Source of the DNA: CAWCAW01 sp963714125
GTDB lineage: Bacteria; Actinomycetota; Acidimicrobiia; Acidimicrobiales; UBA8190
Assembly: GCA_963714125.1 (NCBI GenBank)
Contig: OY970234.1
Span: forward strand, 2,790,001 to 2,854,000
Reading direction: 5' to 3'
DNA length: 64,000 bases
Part shown: in pieces, positions 1 through 8,673 of the stretch
How the letters are laid out: every line of letters begins with the position of its first letter
Numbering within the stretch: position 1 is the stretch's first letter
Translations under genes and position numbers: made by a program
The notes under the pieces: generated by a model
What the model was told of the DNA's origin: nothing
The model's input: the letters and a program-made list of their open reading frames with translations, nothing else
Databases searched by the model: none

Positions 1-108
1 TAGCGCTTAGGGGGCGTGCGGGGGCGTCGTCTCACGGCGGGGAGCATACGTCGAGGCCCGTTGCCGCCGTGGTTCGGAGCCCCGCCCACGGCGTGGTCCA
101 ATGGTCGG

Positions 109-1707
109 GTGATCACGGGTCAGGACATCAGTCTCGAAATCGGCAACCGGACCCTCGTCCGTGACGGGTCGTTCCTCATCGCCAACGCCGACAAGGTCGG
201 CCTGGTGGGCCGAAACGGGACGGGGAAGTCCTCGCTGATCGCGTACATCCTCGGCCAGACCCCGTCCCACGTGCGCATGTCGGGGGAGGTCAGGATCGAG
301 GGCACCATCGGCTACCTGCCCCAGGTTCCTGTGCCCGGGGGCCTGGGGATCGATGCCAGCGCCCTGTCGCATGTGCTCTCGGCTCGGGGTCTCGACGACC
401 TTGACGACCGGTTGCACAAGGCCCAGGCGGCCATGGCCAAAGACCCCACCGACGAGCACATCCATGAGTACACCGACCTCGAGGAGCGTTATCGCCACGC
501 CGGCGGCTACGAAATGGAGGGGAAGATCGCTCGCCTCGCCGATGGCCTCGGGCTCCCCCAAAGCCTGCTCCTCGAAGACGTCTCGTCGCTGTCGGGAGGC
601 CAACGCCGGCGCGTCGACCTGATGCGAGTGCTGTTCCAGGTGCCCGACACCATGGTCCTCGACGAGCCCACCAACCACCTTGACCTGGCGGCCAAGCGCT
701 GGCTGATCGACGAGTTGCGTTCCTTGCCGGGCAGCTTCTTGGTGGTCAGCCACGACCTGCGTCTCCTCGATGAAGCCATCACCAAGGTCCTCTACCTGAA
801 CGAGGCCCGGCTGTCGCAGTTCAAAGGCACGTACACGAGCTTCCGCTCCCAGCTCCAGACCGACATCTCCCAACGGGAGAAGGCCTCGTCCATGGAGGAA
901 GCCCAGATCCAAAAGATGCGCGGCTTGGCCGACAAATGGCGCCACAGCACCGAGGCCCAGGCTCGCAAGGCGAAGGTCCTCGACCGCAAAGTGGTCAAGA
1001 TGCAAGGCCGGCGCACCGAGGTCATCAAGCGTGACCGCAAGGTCAGCTTTCGCTTACCCGACCCCCTGCGTTCGGGGGCGGTTCCTCTGGCCGTGCATCA
1101 CATCGGGGTCCGCTACGACCGGCATCAGGTTCTCTCCGACATCGACTTCACCGTGGAGCGCGGTGAGCGCATCGTGGTCGTGGGGCGCAACGGCGCCGGC
1201 AAGTCCTCGTTGTTGCGCTGCCTGGCCGGCGTGCAAGAACCCTCGGCTGGAACGGTGGAGATCGGCTACCAGGCCGCCGTCGGCTACTTCGCCCAGGAAC
1301 ACGAGCAGATCGACCCCGCCGTAAGCGTGCTGGACAACATCGACGATGCGGTGCTCATCAAAGAAGCCGACCGGCGCAAGCTGCTGGGTTCCTTTGGGCT
1401 GAGCGGAGGGACAGCCGCGCAACTTCCGGGATCCCTGTCCGGTGGGGAGCGGGCCCGCCTCAGCCTGGCCATGCTGGCCGCCGGCCAAGCCAACCTCCTC
1501 GTCCTCGACGAGCCGACCAACAACCTCGACCCGGCCTCGGTGGAGGCCGTGGGAGCGATGCTGGCGGCATGGTCAGGCACCATCGTCGCCGTGAGCCACG
1601 ACCGCCCCTTCGTCGAAGCGCTGGCGCCCACCCACGCGTTGCACCTTCCCAGTGAGCGCTACTCGTTTTGGCGTGAGGAATACCTCGACGACGTCGAGAT
1701 GCGCTGA
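109..1707 (+). CDS. ABC-F family ATPase (ribosome-protection/translation factor type)
   Basis: This is a soluble protein with two ABC domains and no membrane segment, the layout of ABC-F proteins that bind the ribosomal E site. Domain 1 shows Walker A GRNGTGKSS, signature LSGGQRRR and Walker B VLDEPTNHLD. Domain 2 shows Walker A GRNGAGKSS, signature LSGGERAR and Walker B LVLDEPTNNLD. A charged linker of roughly 80 residues with many Lys/Arg (the P-site tRNA interaction motif region) lies between them. I chose the GTG at 109 (532 aa) because the family-like sequence begins there. An in-frame ATG at 16 would add 31 low-complexity residues. It stands alone and converges on the next gene with a 30-base gap. 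Which ABC-F subfamily, and whether it gives antibiotic resistance, cannot be told from the sequence. Confidence 0.9.
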   Translation: MITGQDISLEIGNRTLVRDGSFLIANADKVGLVGRNGTGKSSLIAYILGQTPSHVRMSGEVRIEGTIGYLPQVPVPGGLGIDASALSHVLSARGLDDLDDRLHKAQAAMAKDPTDEHIHEYTDLEERYRHAGGYEMEGKIARLADGLGLPQSLLLEDVSSLSGGQRRRVDLMRVLFQVPDTMVLDEPTNHLDLAAKRWLIDELRSLPGSFLVVSHDLRLLDEAITKVLYLNEARLSQFKGTYTSFRSQLQTDISQREKASSMEEAQIQKMRGLADKWRHSTEAQARKAKVLDRKVVKMQGRRTEVIKRDRKVSFRLPDPLRSGAVPLAVHHIGVRYDRHQVLSDIDFTVERGERIVVVGRNGAGKSSLLRCLAGVQEPSAGTVEIGYQAAVGYFAQEHEQIDPAVSVLDNIDDAVLIKEADRRKLLGSFGLSGGTAAQLPGSLSGGERARLSLAMLAAGQANLLVLDEPTNNLDPASVEAVGAMLAAWSGTIVAVSHDRPFVEALAPTHALHLPSERYSFWREEYLDDVEMR

Positions 1708-1737
1708 GCGCCACGCTCGACGTCCGCATCGTCAACG

Positions 1738-3849
1738 TCAACCCGGTGCCGCGCTCCCCTGCAGTTCGACGGTGACGCCTTTGGTGCCCGGAGCCAAGGT
1801 CACCGTCCCGGTTGCTTCGTCGATCGTCCCCACCGACGTGGTGGCTATGGCGTTCACGAACGATGGCAGCTCGAAGAGGACGGGGCCTGGAGGCAGCTGG
1901 CCACTCAACGCCAGGGTGACCGAGTGTCCGCTCGAGGTGATACGCACGCTGAGGCGGCGGCCGTCGGTGGACGGGAAGTTGGTCACCGCCACAGACGAGC
2001 CACCGACCACCCACGACGACGGCACGCCCCGTCCGACAATCAGCGCGCCGTCCGATGATTGGGCCACCAAGGAGTCCAACAAGACCTTGTTCGCTTGAGA
2101 GATTCCCCACGCATGGGGCGAAGCACCCTGTCCCGCGGTGGGGTGCTCCCCCACCCACGGCGTACTTGCCGATGGCGCCGAGGAACTCTCCCACCATGAG
2201 TACGGTCCGCTTTGGGGGTTTTTGATCATGAACTCGTAGCTGAGGATGCCCTGATCCCGGTAGTCATTGCCGGCCAGCGCGGCATTCGCATCTCCGGCGT
2301 TGTATCCGCTCGAGTAGTAGTCGCCGGGGAAACCGCCAAAGGAGTCGGCCGGAAGGATGCCTTGCAGCCGCCCAAAGCCGTAGGCGTAGGTGGCATCCAC
2401 CAACGAGATGCCCGGACCACTTTGTGCCGCCCCCAACAGCGAACCATCCCAGGCCCACCGGGCGAACGGTGACGTCCAGTTGGCATCCTCGGGATTGGCG
2501 CACCGATCAGCCGTATTGGGCTCGAGCATGGAACACGGCAAATAGTCCAAGGCGTAATGACTGATGGTGGCACCCAGGGTCTCGTTGGTCGCCGCCAACA
2601 GGCTGCTGTACTGCTGCGTGGCCCAGGTGACCTCGGAATCGTCGCCGATGGTCTTGGCGATGTAGATGTACGCGGCCAGACCCAGCAGTGCTTCGTAATC
2701 GTCGGTGGTCCAGTAGCCGTTGGTGTCGATGTCGTCGGTTGACTCCATGATCCCTGACGGTCCGGTCCGATCGGCGGCGATGTCGTGGGCGGCCTCTTCG
2801 ATGCTCGGTTGCGAGGACGAGCCCATGGGCCCCGGCGTACTGAAGTTTTGCTTGACGAATGCCACGTCCCCGGTCTTCATCAAGTAGACGGCCCACGGCC
2901 AGGGGTACGTCCACACGCCGTCGACATATTGCAGCGGGGCCGTCACCACGTTGCGTGCCTCGAGGAGCAAGGCATGCGCATCGGTGAAGTACCCCTGGGT
3001 GAACAGATTGACGAGAATTCCCACCACGTCGTGGCTGTACTCGTATTGGTATCCGTTGACCCCGGAGTGCAGCTCGTCGCCGCTGCGGGCGATCTGGGTG
3101 TAGATGAAGCCGCTGCGATAGGCGTTGTCGAGCGAAACATCGGGCACGTTGATGGCGGCGACTGCGGCCAGCTGATGGTTCCAGAACGCACGCATGTGCG
3201 CGAAGTGCTCATTGAACCCCCCCGCGCCCGCCAGCGCCGTGGCGCTGGGCCACGGGTAATCGTTGCCGAAACGGTCCGCGGCCACCACGTAGTCGTGGTC
3301 TACGGACCGGTGTGCTTTGACGGCGTTGGGTGCGTCATTGAGCGGGATCAGCGCCCCGGAGGCATCCGGATTCGCCACCACGACGTGATCGGTGGTGTTG
3401 TCCACTGCCACGCGGGAGTAGACCGCCACGTAGTCGTTCCCGCCCACAACGATCTTGTCGGCGAACTCGGTGATGGAAACGACGGCCCCGGAGTCATGAA
3501 ACGTCGTGATCTGGGCGGGGAGATAGCCCTGCGCGTCGGTCCATGTCGTCTGCGTGCCGTTGTAGATGCCGAAGCCGTAGTTCCTGTCGATGCCGTTTTG
3601 GACATAGAAGGTCCCGCCCAAACAGGTCACCACACCCTGGAAATTCCCTTCCCAACCGATCGCCGACGCCGTGGCGTAGGCCCCGGTAAAGGCTTGGGTA
3701 CTCGTGTTGTAGGTGCAGTCGTACTCCTTGGCCGGACCGCCGCCATTGGGGCGGGGAACTGCGCTCGGACTCCCCCCGCAGGCGGCCAGCAGGGTGGCGA
3801 TCCCAAGCAAGCTCAGCGTCACGCCGCCGGCCTTGTGCCATGAACGCAT
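1738..3849 (-). CDS. Secreted lipoprotein, putative six-hairpin glycosidase-like
   Basis: A 703-aa exported protein. A short basic N-terminus and hydrophobic stretch end in the lipobox LAAC (Cys24), followed by a Gly/Ser/Pro spacer, so it should be lipid-anchored outside the membrane. The body has an N-terminal beta-rich part, then from about residue 210 to 550 a helical region rich in Trp/Tyr, Asp and Gly. Phrases such as YPWPWAVYLMKTGD and DDIDTNGYWTTDDYEALLGL resemble (alpha/alpha)6-barrel glycosidases. The C-terminal 150 residues look like a beta-sandwich. I do not recognise a specific GH family, so the function is an inference from fold-like pattern only. It is a single gene, convergent with the ABC-F gene. 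Confidence 0.7.
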   Translation of the reverse strand: MRSWHKAGGVTLSLLGIATLLAACGGSPSAVPRPNGGGPAKEYDCTYNTSTQAFTGAYATASAIGWEGNFQGVVTCLGGTFYVQNGIDRNYGFGIYNGTQTTWTDAQGYLPAQITTFHDSGAVVSITEFADKIVVGGNDYVAVYSRVAVDNTTDHVVVANPDASGALIPLNDAPNAVKAHRSVDHDYVVAADRFGNDYPWPSATALAGAGGFNEHFAHMRAFWNHQLAAVAAINVPDVSLDNAYRSGFIYTQIARSGDELHSGVNGYQYEYSHDVVGILVNLFTQGYFTDAHALLLEARNVVTAPLQYVDGVWTYPWPWAVYLMKTGDVAFVKQNFSTPGPMGSSSQPSIEEAAHDIAADRTGPSGIMESTDDIDTNGYWTTDDYEALLGLAAYIYIAKTIGDDSEVTWATQQYSSLLAATNETLGATISHYALDYLPCSMLEPNTADRCANPEDANWTSPFARWAWDGSLLGAAQSGPGISLVDATYAYGFGRLQGILPADSFGGFPGDYYSSGYNAGDANAALAGNDYRDQGILSYEFMIKNPQSGPYSWWESSSAPSASTPWVGEHPTAGQGASPHAWGISQANKVLLDSLVAQSSDGALIVGRGVPSSWVVGGSSVAVTNFPSTDGRRLSVRITSSGHSVTLALSGQLPPGPVLFELPSFVNAIATTSVGTIDEATGTVTLAPGTKGVTVELQGSAAPG

Positions 3850-3905
3850 CGGGATGATTCTGGCAGCTCACCCCCGCGCCGTGGCGGTGTGTGCGAAGAG
3901 TCGCC

Positions 3906-4724
3906 CTACGACGGCAGGACGAAACGGCGCACGGCGCTGGCGAAGCCCTCGGCGTCGTTAGTGCCCGTCGTCCGACCAGCCGCTCGCTGCACCTCAGGAT
4001 CGGCATTGCCCATGGCGATGCTCAAGCCGGAGTGGGTGAACATCAAGATGTCGTTGGGCATGTCCCCGATGGTGGCGATCTCGTCGGTGCTGATCCCGTA
4101 GCGCTGAGCCAGGTACGTGGCCACCGAGCCCTTGTTGGCGTCGGGATGGGTCACATCGAGGTAGTAGGGCTGCGAGGCGGCCGCTGTGACGTGGTCGCCG
4201 AATTGCTCGTGTGCGGCCGCTGCTGCCTTGGCCACCGCGTCGTGGTCGTCGCTGACCCCCACGAGCTTGGCCACACCGTCGGTCAGCCCATCGAGGCTCG
4301 TCATGACCTTGGGTGAGAACTTGACGGTCCAGGCTTCGCGATCCACATGCGGGCCGCTTGGGTCCGGCACATACCAATCAGCACCCCGGTAGATCCACAC
4401 CGTCAGGTGAAACGAAGCCATCAGGGCGGCGATGGGACGGACCAGGTCCTCGGGCACCACCTTCTGATCGAGGATGTGCATGTCCCGGTCGACGATCACT
4501 CCCCCGTTGAACCCGGCGATAGGCGTCTGAAGGTCGAGCGGCTCGAAAAGCATGGCCATGCCCTGAGGGGGGCGCCCACTCGTGATGGCGAACAGGATGT
4601 TGGCTTGGCGCAAGCGATGCACGGCGTCAATGGCGTCGTCGGTCAATATCTTCTCCGAAGTCACCAAAGTGCCGTCGACATCAGCGAGCATCAGGCGGAT
4701 GGGTAACTCCGTGTTCTGCGCCAT
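3906..4724 (-). CDS. HAD-superfamily hydrolase, Cof type (subclass IIB)
   Basis: A 272-aa phosphatase of the Cof/YbiV group, which dephosphorylates sugar phosphates and similar small metabolites in the cytoplasm. Motif I is DVDGTL close to the N-terminus, motif II is TSGRP, and motifs III/IV are NKGSV and GDMPND near residue 220. The cap domain lies between motifs II and III. I start it at the ATG at 4724, because the longer reading frame runs back through zwf. That ATG lies one base past the zwf stop codon, so the two are almost certainly translated together. Position after zwf suggests a sugar-phosphate substrate, but specificity is not readable. Confidence 0.88.
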   Translation of the reverse strand: MAQNTELPIRLMLADVDGTLVTSEKILTDDAIDAVHRLRQANILFAITSGRPPQGMAMLFEPLDLQTPIAGFNGGVIVDRDMHILDQKVVPEDLVRPIAALMASFHLTVWIYRGADWYVPDPSGPHVDREAWTVKFSPKVMTSLDGLTDGVAKLVGVSDDHDAVAKAAAAAHEQFGDHVTAAASQPYYLDVTHPDANKGSVATYLAQRYGISTDEIATIGDMPNDILMFTHSGLSIAMGNADPEVQRAAGRTTGTNDAEGFASAVRRFVLPS

Positions 4725-4725
4725 C

Positions 4726-6195
4726 TCAATCCCTGTCGGGGAGGTGCCAGCGATGCGGCGCCGTGACGCGCCCGATCGAGGCCGGTCCCCACGATCCCGG
4801 CGCATAGGGCTCGATGGCAGTGGGCCGCTCCAACAATGGTGCCGACACCTCCCACAGTCGCTCCACGGCCGCCGCGCTGGTGAACAAGGACTGGTCGCCC
4901 AACATCGCATCGTGCAGGAGGCGTTCGTAGCCTTCGAGATCGTGGGCCACATTGAAGGAGTCCTGGTAACGAAACACCATCTTGGCCTGTCCCAACTGCA
5001 TATCCGGGCCGGGTTCTTTGGCCAAGAAGCTGGCCGAGATGGATCCCGGATCACTGAAATCGATGGTGATCTCGTTGTGCCGAGCCATCGACGTCGAGCG
5101 GGCGTGCACGGGGAACATCCGCAGCGTCGTCTCGCGAAAGCCAATGGTGATCGTCTGGCGACCCGCCGCCAGGGCCTTGCCCGTGCGCAAACAGAACGGG
5201 ACGCCGGCCCACCGCCAGTTCTCCACCTCGGCCCGCAGGGCCACGAACGTCTCGGTGGTGGAATCGGGGGCCACCCCGGGTTCGGCCAGGTATCCGTCAT
5301 ATTGGCCGCGCACCACGTGGGTCAGGTCCACCGGCCGCATGGCGTCGAAGACCTTCTCCTTCTCATCTCGAAGGGACTTGGCCGACAACGTGGTCGGAGG
5401 CTCCATGGCCACGAAACCGAGGACCTGGAACAGATGCGTCACCACCATGTCTCGAAAAGCGCCCGTGCCGTCATAGAACGACCCCCGCCCTTCGATGGAG
5501 AGGGTCTCGGGCACGTCGATCTGGACATATTCGATGTGCTCGCGGTTCCAAATCGGTTCGAACAGGCCGTTGGCGAAGCGGAAGGCCAAGATGTTGTCCA
5601 CCGACTCTTTCCCCAAGAAGTGGTCGATGCGAAAGATGTGGGACTCGTCGAACTCGGTGTGGATGGACGCGTCCAGAGCCCGAGCCGACGCCAGGTCGGT
5701 GCCGAAGGGCTTCTCGACGATGACCTTGGCCCCTGCCGATAACCCTGACGCGCCGAGGGCGGTGATCACCGACTCGAAGGCCACTGGCGGTATGGCCAGA
5801 TGGAACATCCGCTGGGGCTGGCCCCCGATGGCCTTTTCGGCGCTGTGCACCGCCTCCACCAGCTTCGAGGGGTCGCCGGGATCGGCCGGAGCGAAGAGCA
5901 ATAGTTCCTCAAAAGCACTCCACGCCTTGGCTGTGGGCTTGGTGGAGGCGAACGTGGTCACGGCATCGTGGGCGTGCTTTTTGAAGCCCTCTTGCGAAGG
6001 AGCGCCGGCGATCGGGGCGGTTCCCACGATGCGAAATCCCTCGGGCAGAAGACCGGCTCGAGCCATGTGGAACAGGCCGGGCAGCAGCTTGCGCTTGGCC
6101 AGGTCCCCGGTGGCGCCGAAGAGGACGAGCACGTGGTTGGGGGGCACCCGGCTGGGCCGGCGCGCCGCCGGGCGCGGTGGCGAATTCGAGCTCAT
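4726..6195 (-). CDS. zwf: Glucose-6-phosphate 1-dehydrogenase
   Basis: It catalyses the first step of the oxidative pentose phosphate pathway, glucose-6-phosphate + NADP to 6-phosphogluconolactone. The protein is 489 aa, a normal length. The dinucleotide fold begins with GATGDLAKRKLLP near residue 27. The EKPFG motif and the active-site signature RIDHFLGKE follow in the expected order. Start chosen at ATG 6195 (MSSNSPP). An upstream in-frame ATG would add 24 residues without family resemblance. It lies upstream of the HAD phosphatase with a 1-nt gap and diverges from the rpiA locus across about 80 bases that must hold both promoters. pgl, gnd and pgi are close by on the same strand. Confidence 0.96.
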   Translation of the reverse strand: MSSNSPPRPAARRPSRVPPNHVLVLFGATGDLAKRKLLPGLFHMARAGLLPEGFRIVGTAPIAGAPSQEGFKKHAHDAVTTFASTKPTAKAWSAFEELLLFAPADPGDPSKLVEAVHSAEKAIGGQPQRMFHLAIPPVAFESVITALGASGLSAGAKVIVEKPFGTDLASARALDASIHTEFDESHIFRIDHFLGKESVDNILAFRFANGLFEPIWNREHIEYVQIDVPETLSIEGRGSFYDGTGAFRDMVVTHLFQVLGFVAMEPPTTLSAKSLRDEKEKVFDAMRPVDLTHVVRGQYDGYLAEPGVAPDSTTETFVALRAEVENWRWAGVPFCLRTGKALAAGRQTITIGFRETTLRMFPVHARSTSMARHNEITIDFSDPGSISASFLAKEPGPDMQLGQAKMVFRYQDSFNVAHDLEGYERLLHDAMLGDQSLFTSAAAVERLWEVSAPLLERPTAIEPYAPGSWGPASIGRVTAPHRWHLPDRD

Positions 6196-6278
6196 GGTGT
6201 CCTCACTTTGGGTATCGTCGCAACGTCGGCGGGACTGCGGTTGCGCGTCCTGGACGCGCCGACCCATTGTGGGGCGGC

Positions 6279-6927
6279 ATGGACCCCCACATGGAAGCAG
6301 AGATGCGGCTCGCCGCGCAGGCGGCGGCTGAGTTGGTCGAAGACGGCATGACCGTGGGGCTGGGCACGGGGAGAACAGTCACGTTCTTCTTGTCGGCCTT
6401 GGCCGCTCGGGCCCTATCGGTGCGCTGTGTGGCCACGTCTGCGCGCACCGAGCAGGCCGCCACCGCGCTGGGCCTGGCCGTGGAGCCGTTCACGGTGGAC
6501 CACTTGGACATCACCATCGACGGGGCCGACCAGATCAGCCCCGACGGGTGGTTGGTCAAAGGTGGAGGAGCGGCCCACACGCGAGAAGCTCGTGGCCGTC
6601 ACCGCCGATCGATTCGTGGTGATCGCCGATTCCACCAAGCCGGTCCTCGCCCTGCACTCCCCCATCCCCCTGGAGCTCCTGGCCTTCGGGCTGGCTTCGA
6701 CCATGGCTCGACTCGGCACTGTCGAGCGGCGCGACGTTCCTCTCAGTCCCGATGGGGGCGTCATCGCCGATTTCACCGGTGACGTGTGGTCCCCGGCGGC
6801 CCTGGCCGCCAGGCTGGAGGCAACCCCAGGCGTGATCGAGCATGGCTTGTTCCCACCGGAAATGGTCTCGACCATCTTCGTCGGACGCGATGGGTCGGTG
6901 GACAAGACAGAACTGCCCCATCGCTGA
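6279..6927 (+). pseudogene. rpiA: Ribose-5-phosphate isomerase A, frameshifted
   Basis: It matches type A ribose-5-phosphate isomerase, which interconverts ribose-5-P and ribulose-5-P. From the ATG at 6279 one frame reads GLGTGRTV (phosphate loop) and DGADQI (catalytic Asp region), then KGGGAAHT. After about position 6578 the family sequence continues only in the next frame: REKLVAVTADRFVVIADSTK, then the C-terminal half to the TGA ending at 6927. Position 6576-6582 therefore has a net shift equal to loss of two bases or gain of one. In the first frame translation would run on with unrelated sequence to 6782. The rest of the gene shows no decay, so a recent mutation or a sequencing/assembly error is equally possible. 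Together the two parts give about 215 residues, a normal length. Confidence 0.88.
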
Positions 6928-6968
6928 CGCCGTTTCCTCACCGTGACATCGTGATCGTCAGCGTCATT

Positions 6969-7625
6969 TCATGCCGCGCTGGCGTCGGCGAGGACGGTGG
7001 AGTGACGGGCCTCGACTCGGCCCGCGGGAATCGATGTGTCCCCTGCCAGCAGTTTGGCCAAGGGGTCACGCTTGTCCTCGCCGCTTATGAGCCAAAGAAC
7101 CTCATTGGCGCGCGCCAAGGCCGGGTAGGTCAGGGTCATGCGCTGGAGCCCCTGGTACGGCTGGGTTACGGCCACCAGCCGGTCGGTGACCTCGAGAACC
7201 GGATCCCCCGGCACCAATGAGGCGGTGTGCCCGTCGGGGCCCAATCCGAGATGCACCAAATCGAAACGAGGCGGGAGCAACGCACCGTACGCGTTCGCAC
7301 CCGCATCGAGGTCGGCATCATTGACCGCCATAGCCGTCACTTTGGCCGGAGCCTGGCCCAAGCTCTGTCGGAGGTGGGTGAGATTGCGATCCGGGTCGCC
7401 GTCGGGGGCGACGCGCTCGTCGACCTGAAAGATCTCAACCTGCGCCCACGGGACATCTTCGTCAGCCAGCTCCGCGAACATGGTCCACGGCGTCTTACCC
7501 CCGCTGACGGCAAAAGTGAAACGCCCCCGAGCCGCCGCCGCCGTACGAGCCGCCGACGCTACGAATCTGGCCGCCTCGGCGCCCAAGGCCGACGCGTCGG
7601 GAAGGACGACGAGCTCGTGATGCAC
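6969..7625 (-). CDS. pgl: 6-phosphogluconolactonase
   Basis: It hydrolyses 6-phosphogluconolactone to 6-phosphogluconate, the step between Zwf and Gnd. 218 aa, normal for the DevB/Pgl family. Visible family motifs are AVSGGKTP (sugar phosphate binding), VDERVAP and LGLGPDGHTASL with the catalytic-region Asp/His. Translation starts at a GTG only two bases after the gnd stop codon, so it is the last gene of the pgi-gnd-pgl operon and probably depends on coupling from gnd. It converges on the frameshifted rpiA. Confidence 0.95.
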   Translation of the reverse strand: MHHELVVLPDASALGAEAARFVASAARTAAAARGRFTFAVSGGKTPWTMFAELADEDVPWAQVEIFQVDERVAPDGDPDRNLTHLRQSLGQAPAKVTAMAVNDADLDAGANAYGALLPPRFDLVHLGLGPDGHTASLVPGDPVLEVTDRLVAVTQPYQGLQRMTLTYPALARANEVLWLISGEDKRDPLAKLLAGDTSIPAGRVEARHSTVLADASAA

Positions 7626-7627
7626 CG

Positions 7628-8662
7628 CTAGCTCGTCTTTTCGGCGTGCCCACCGAACTCGGAACGAAGGGCGGACAGGATCTTGTCGGTGAAGTCCCCG
7701 TTACCACGCGACTCGAAGCGTTCGTAAAGGGCGGCGGTGATCACCGACGCCGGAACGCCGAGATCGATGGCGGCAGTGACGGTCCAGCGCCCTTCGCCGG
7801 AGTCCGACACGCGCCCGGCGAAGTTGGCGAGGTCGGGAGATTTGGCGAAGGCGTCGGCGGTCAGATCGATGAGCCACGATCCCACTACTGATCCCCTTCG
7901 CCACACCTCGGCCACCTCGCCCACGTCGATGCTGTACTGATACACCTCGGGATCGCGCAGCGGTGTGGTCTCGGCATCGGCCTCGACCGGAGCGGTCTTA
8001 CCGGCGTCGGCGTGATGGATGATGCTCAGGCCTTCGGCGATGGCGGCCATCATCCCGTACTCGACACCGTTGTGGACCATCTTGACGAAGTGCCCGGCCC
8101 CGTTGGGCCCACAGTGCAGGTAGCCCTCCGGCGCGGTGCCGTCGGTGCGAGTGCGCCCCGCAGTCGCCTCGACCTCTCCTTTACCGGGAGCAATCGTCTT
8201 GAAAATAGGGTCGAGGTGCTGCACCGGCCCGCTCTCCCCACCGATCATGAGGCAGTAGCCACGCTCGAGCCCCCACACGCCGCCACTGGTGCCGCAGTCG
8301 ATGTAGTGGATCTTCTTCTTGGCCAGCTCCTGGGCTCGAGTGATGTCATCGCGGTAGTAGGAGTTGCCGCCGTCGATGACGATGTCACCTTCCTCGAGGA
8401 GCCCGGCGAGCTGATCCAACGTGCTTTGCACGATGGCGGCAGGCACCATGATCCACAGGGCCCGAGGCCGCTCCAGCTTGGCCACGAAATCCTGGAGCGA
8501 GGCGGCCCCCACGATCCGCTCGCCCTCGAGTTTCTGCACCGCCGCCGCGTTGACGTCGTAGACGATGCACCGATGGCCGTCGGCGGTAAGGCGGAGCACC
8601 AGATTGGCCCCCATGCGTCCGAGCCCGATCATGCCGAGTTGCATCGGCGTCTGCGTTGCCAT
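7628..8662 (-). CDS. gnd: 6-phosphogluconate dehydrogenase, decarboxylating (short form)
   Basis: It oxidises and decarboxylates 6-phosphogluconate to ribulose-5-phosphate. The nucleotide-binding loop GLGRMGANL stands at residues 12-20. Next come the GTSGGVWGLERG segment and the catalytic HFVKMVHNGVEYG signature with Lys and His-Asn. At 344 aa it belongs to the shorter dehydrogenases with a reduced C-terminal domain rather than the 470-aa enteric type. The ATG at 8662 is preceded by an AGAGGAG ribosome site. It lies 11 bases after pgi and 2 bases before pgl. NAD or NADP preference cannot be decided by eye. Confidence 0.95.
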   Translation of the reverse strand: MATQTPMQLGMIGLGRMGANLVLRLTADGHRCIVYDVNAAAVQKLEGERIVGAASLQDFVAKLERPRALWIMVPAAIVQSTLDQLAGLLEEGDIVIDGGNSYYRDDITRAQELAKKKIHYIDCGTSGGVWGLERGYCLMIGGESGPVQHLDPIFKTIAPGKGEVEATAGRTRTDGTAPEGYLHCGPNGAGHFVKMVHNGVEYGMMAAIAEGLSIIHHADAGKTAPVEADAETTPLRDPEVYQYSIDVGEVAEVWRRGSVVGSWLIDLTADAFAKSPDLANFAGRVSDSGEGRWTVTAAIDLGVPASVITAALYERFESRGNGDFTDKILSALRSEFGGHAEKTS

Positions 8663-8673
8663 GGAATTCTCCT

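Noticed and set aside
7..1005. Long minus-strand open frame opposite the ABC-F gene
   Set aside because: It is antisense to clear ABC motifs and has no family resemblance; a GC-rich shadow frame.
2785..3843. 352-aa plus-strand frame opposite the lipoprotein
   Set aside because: Composition is typical of an antisense frame, with no motif and no ribosome site.
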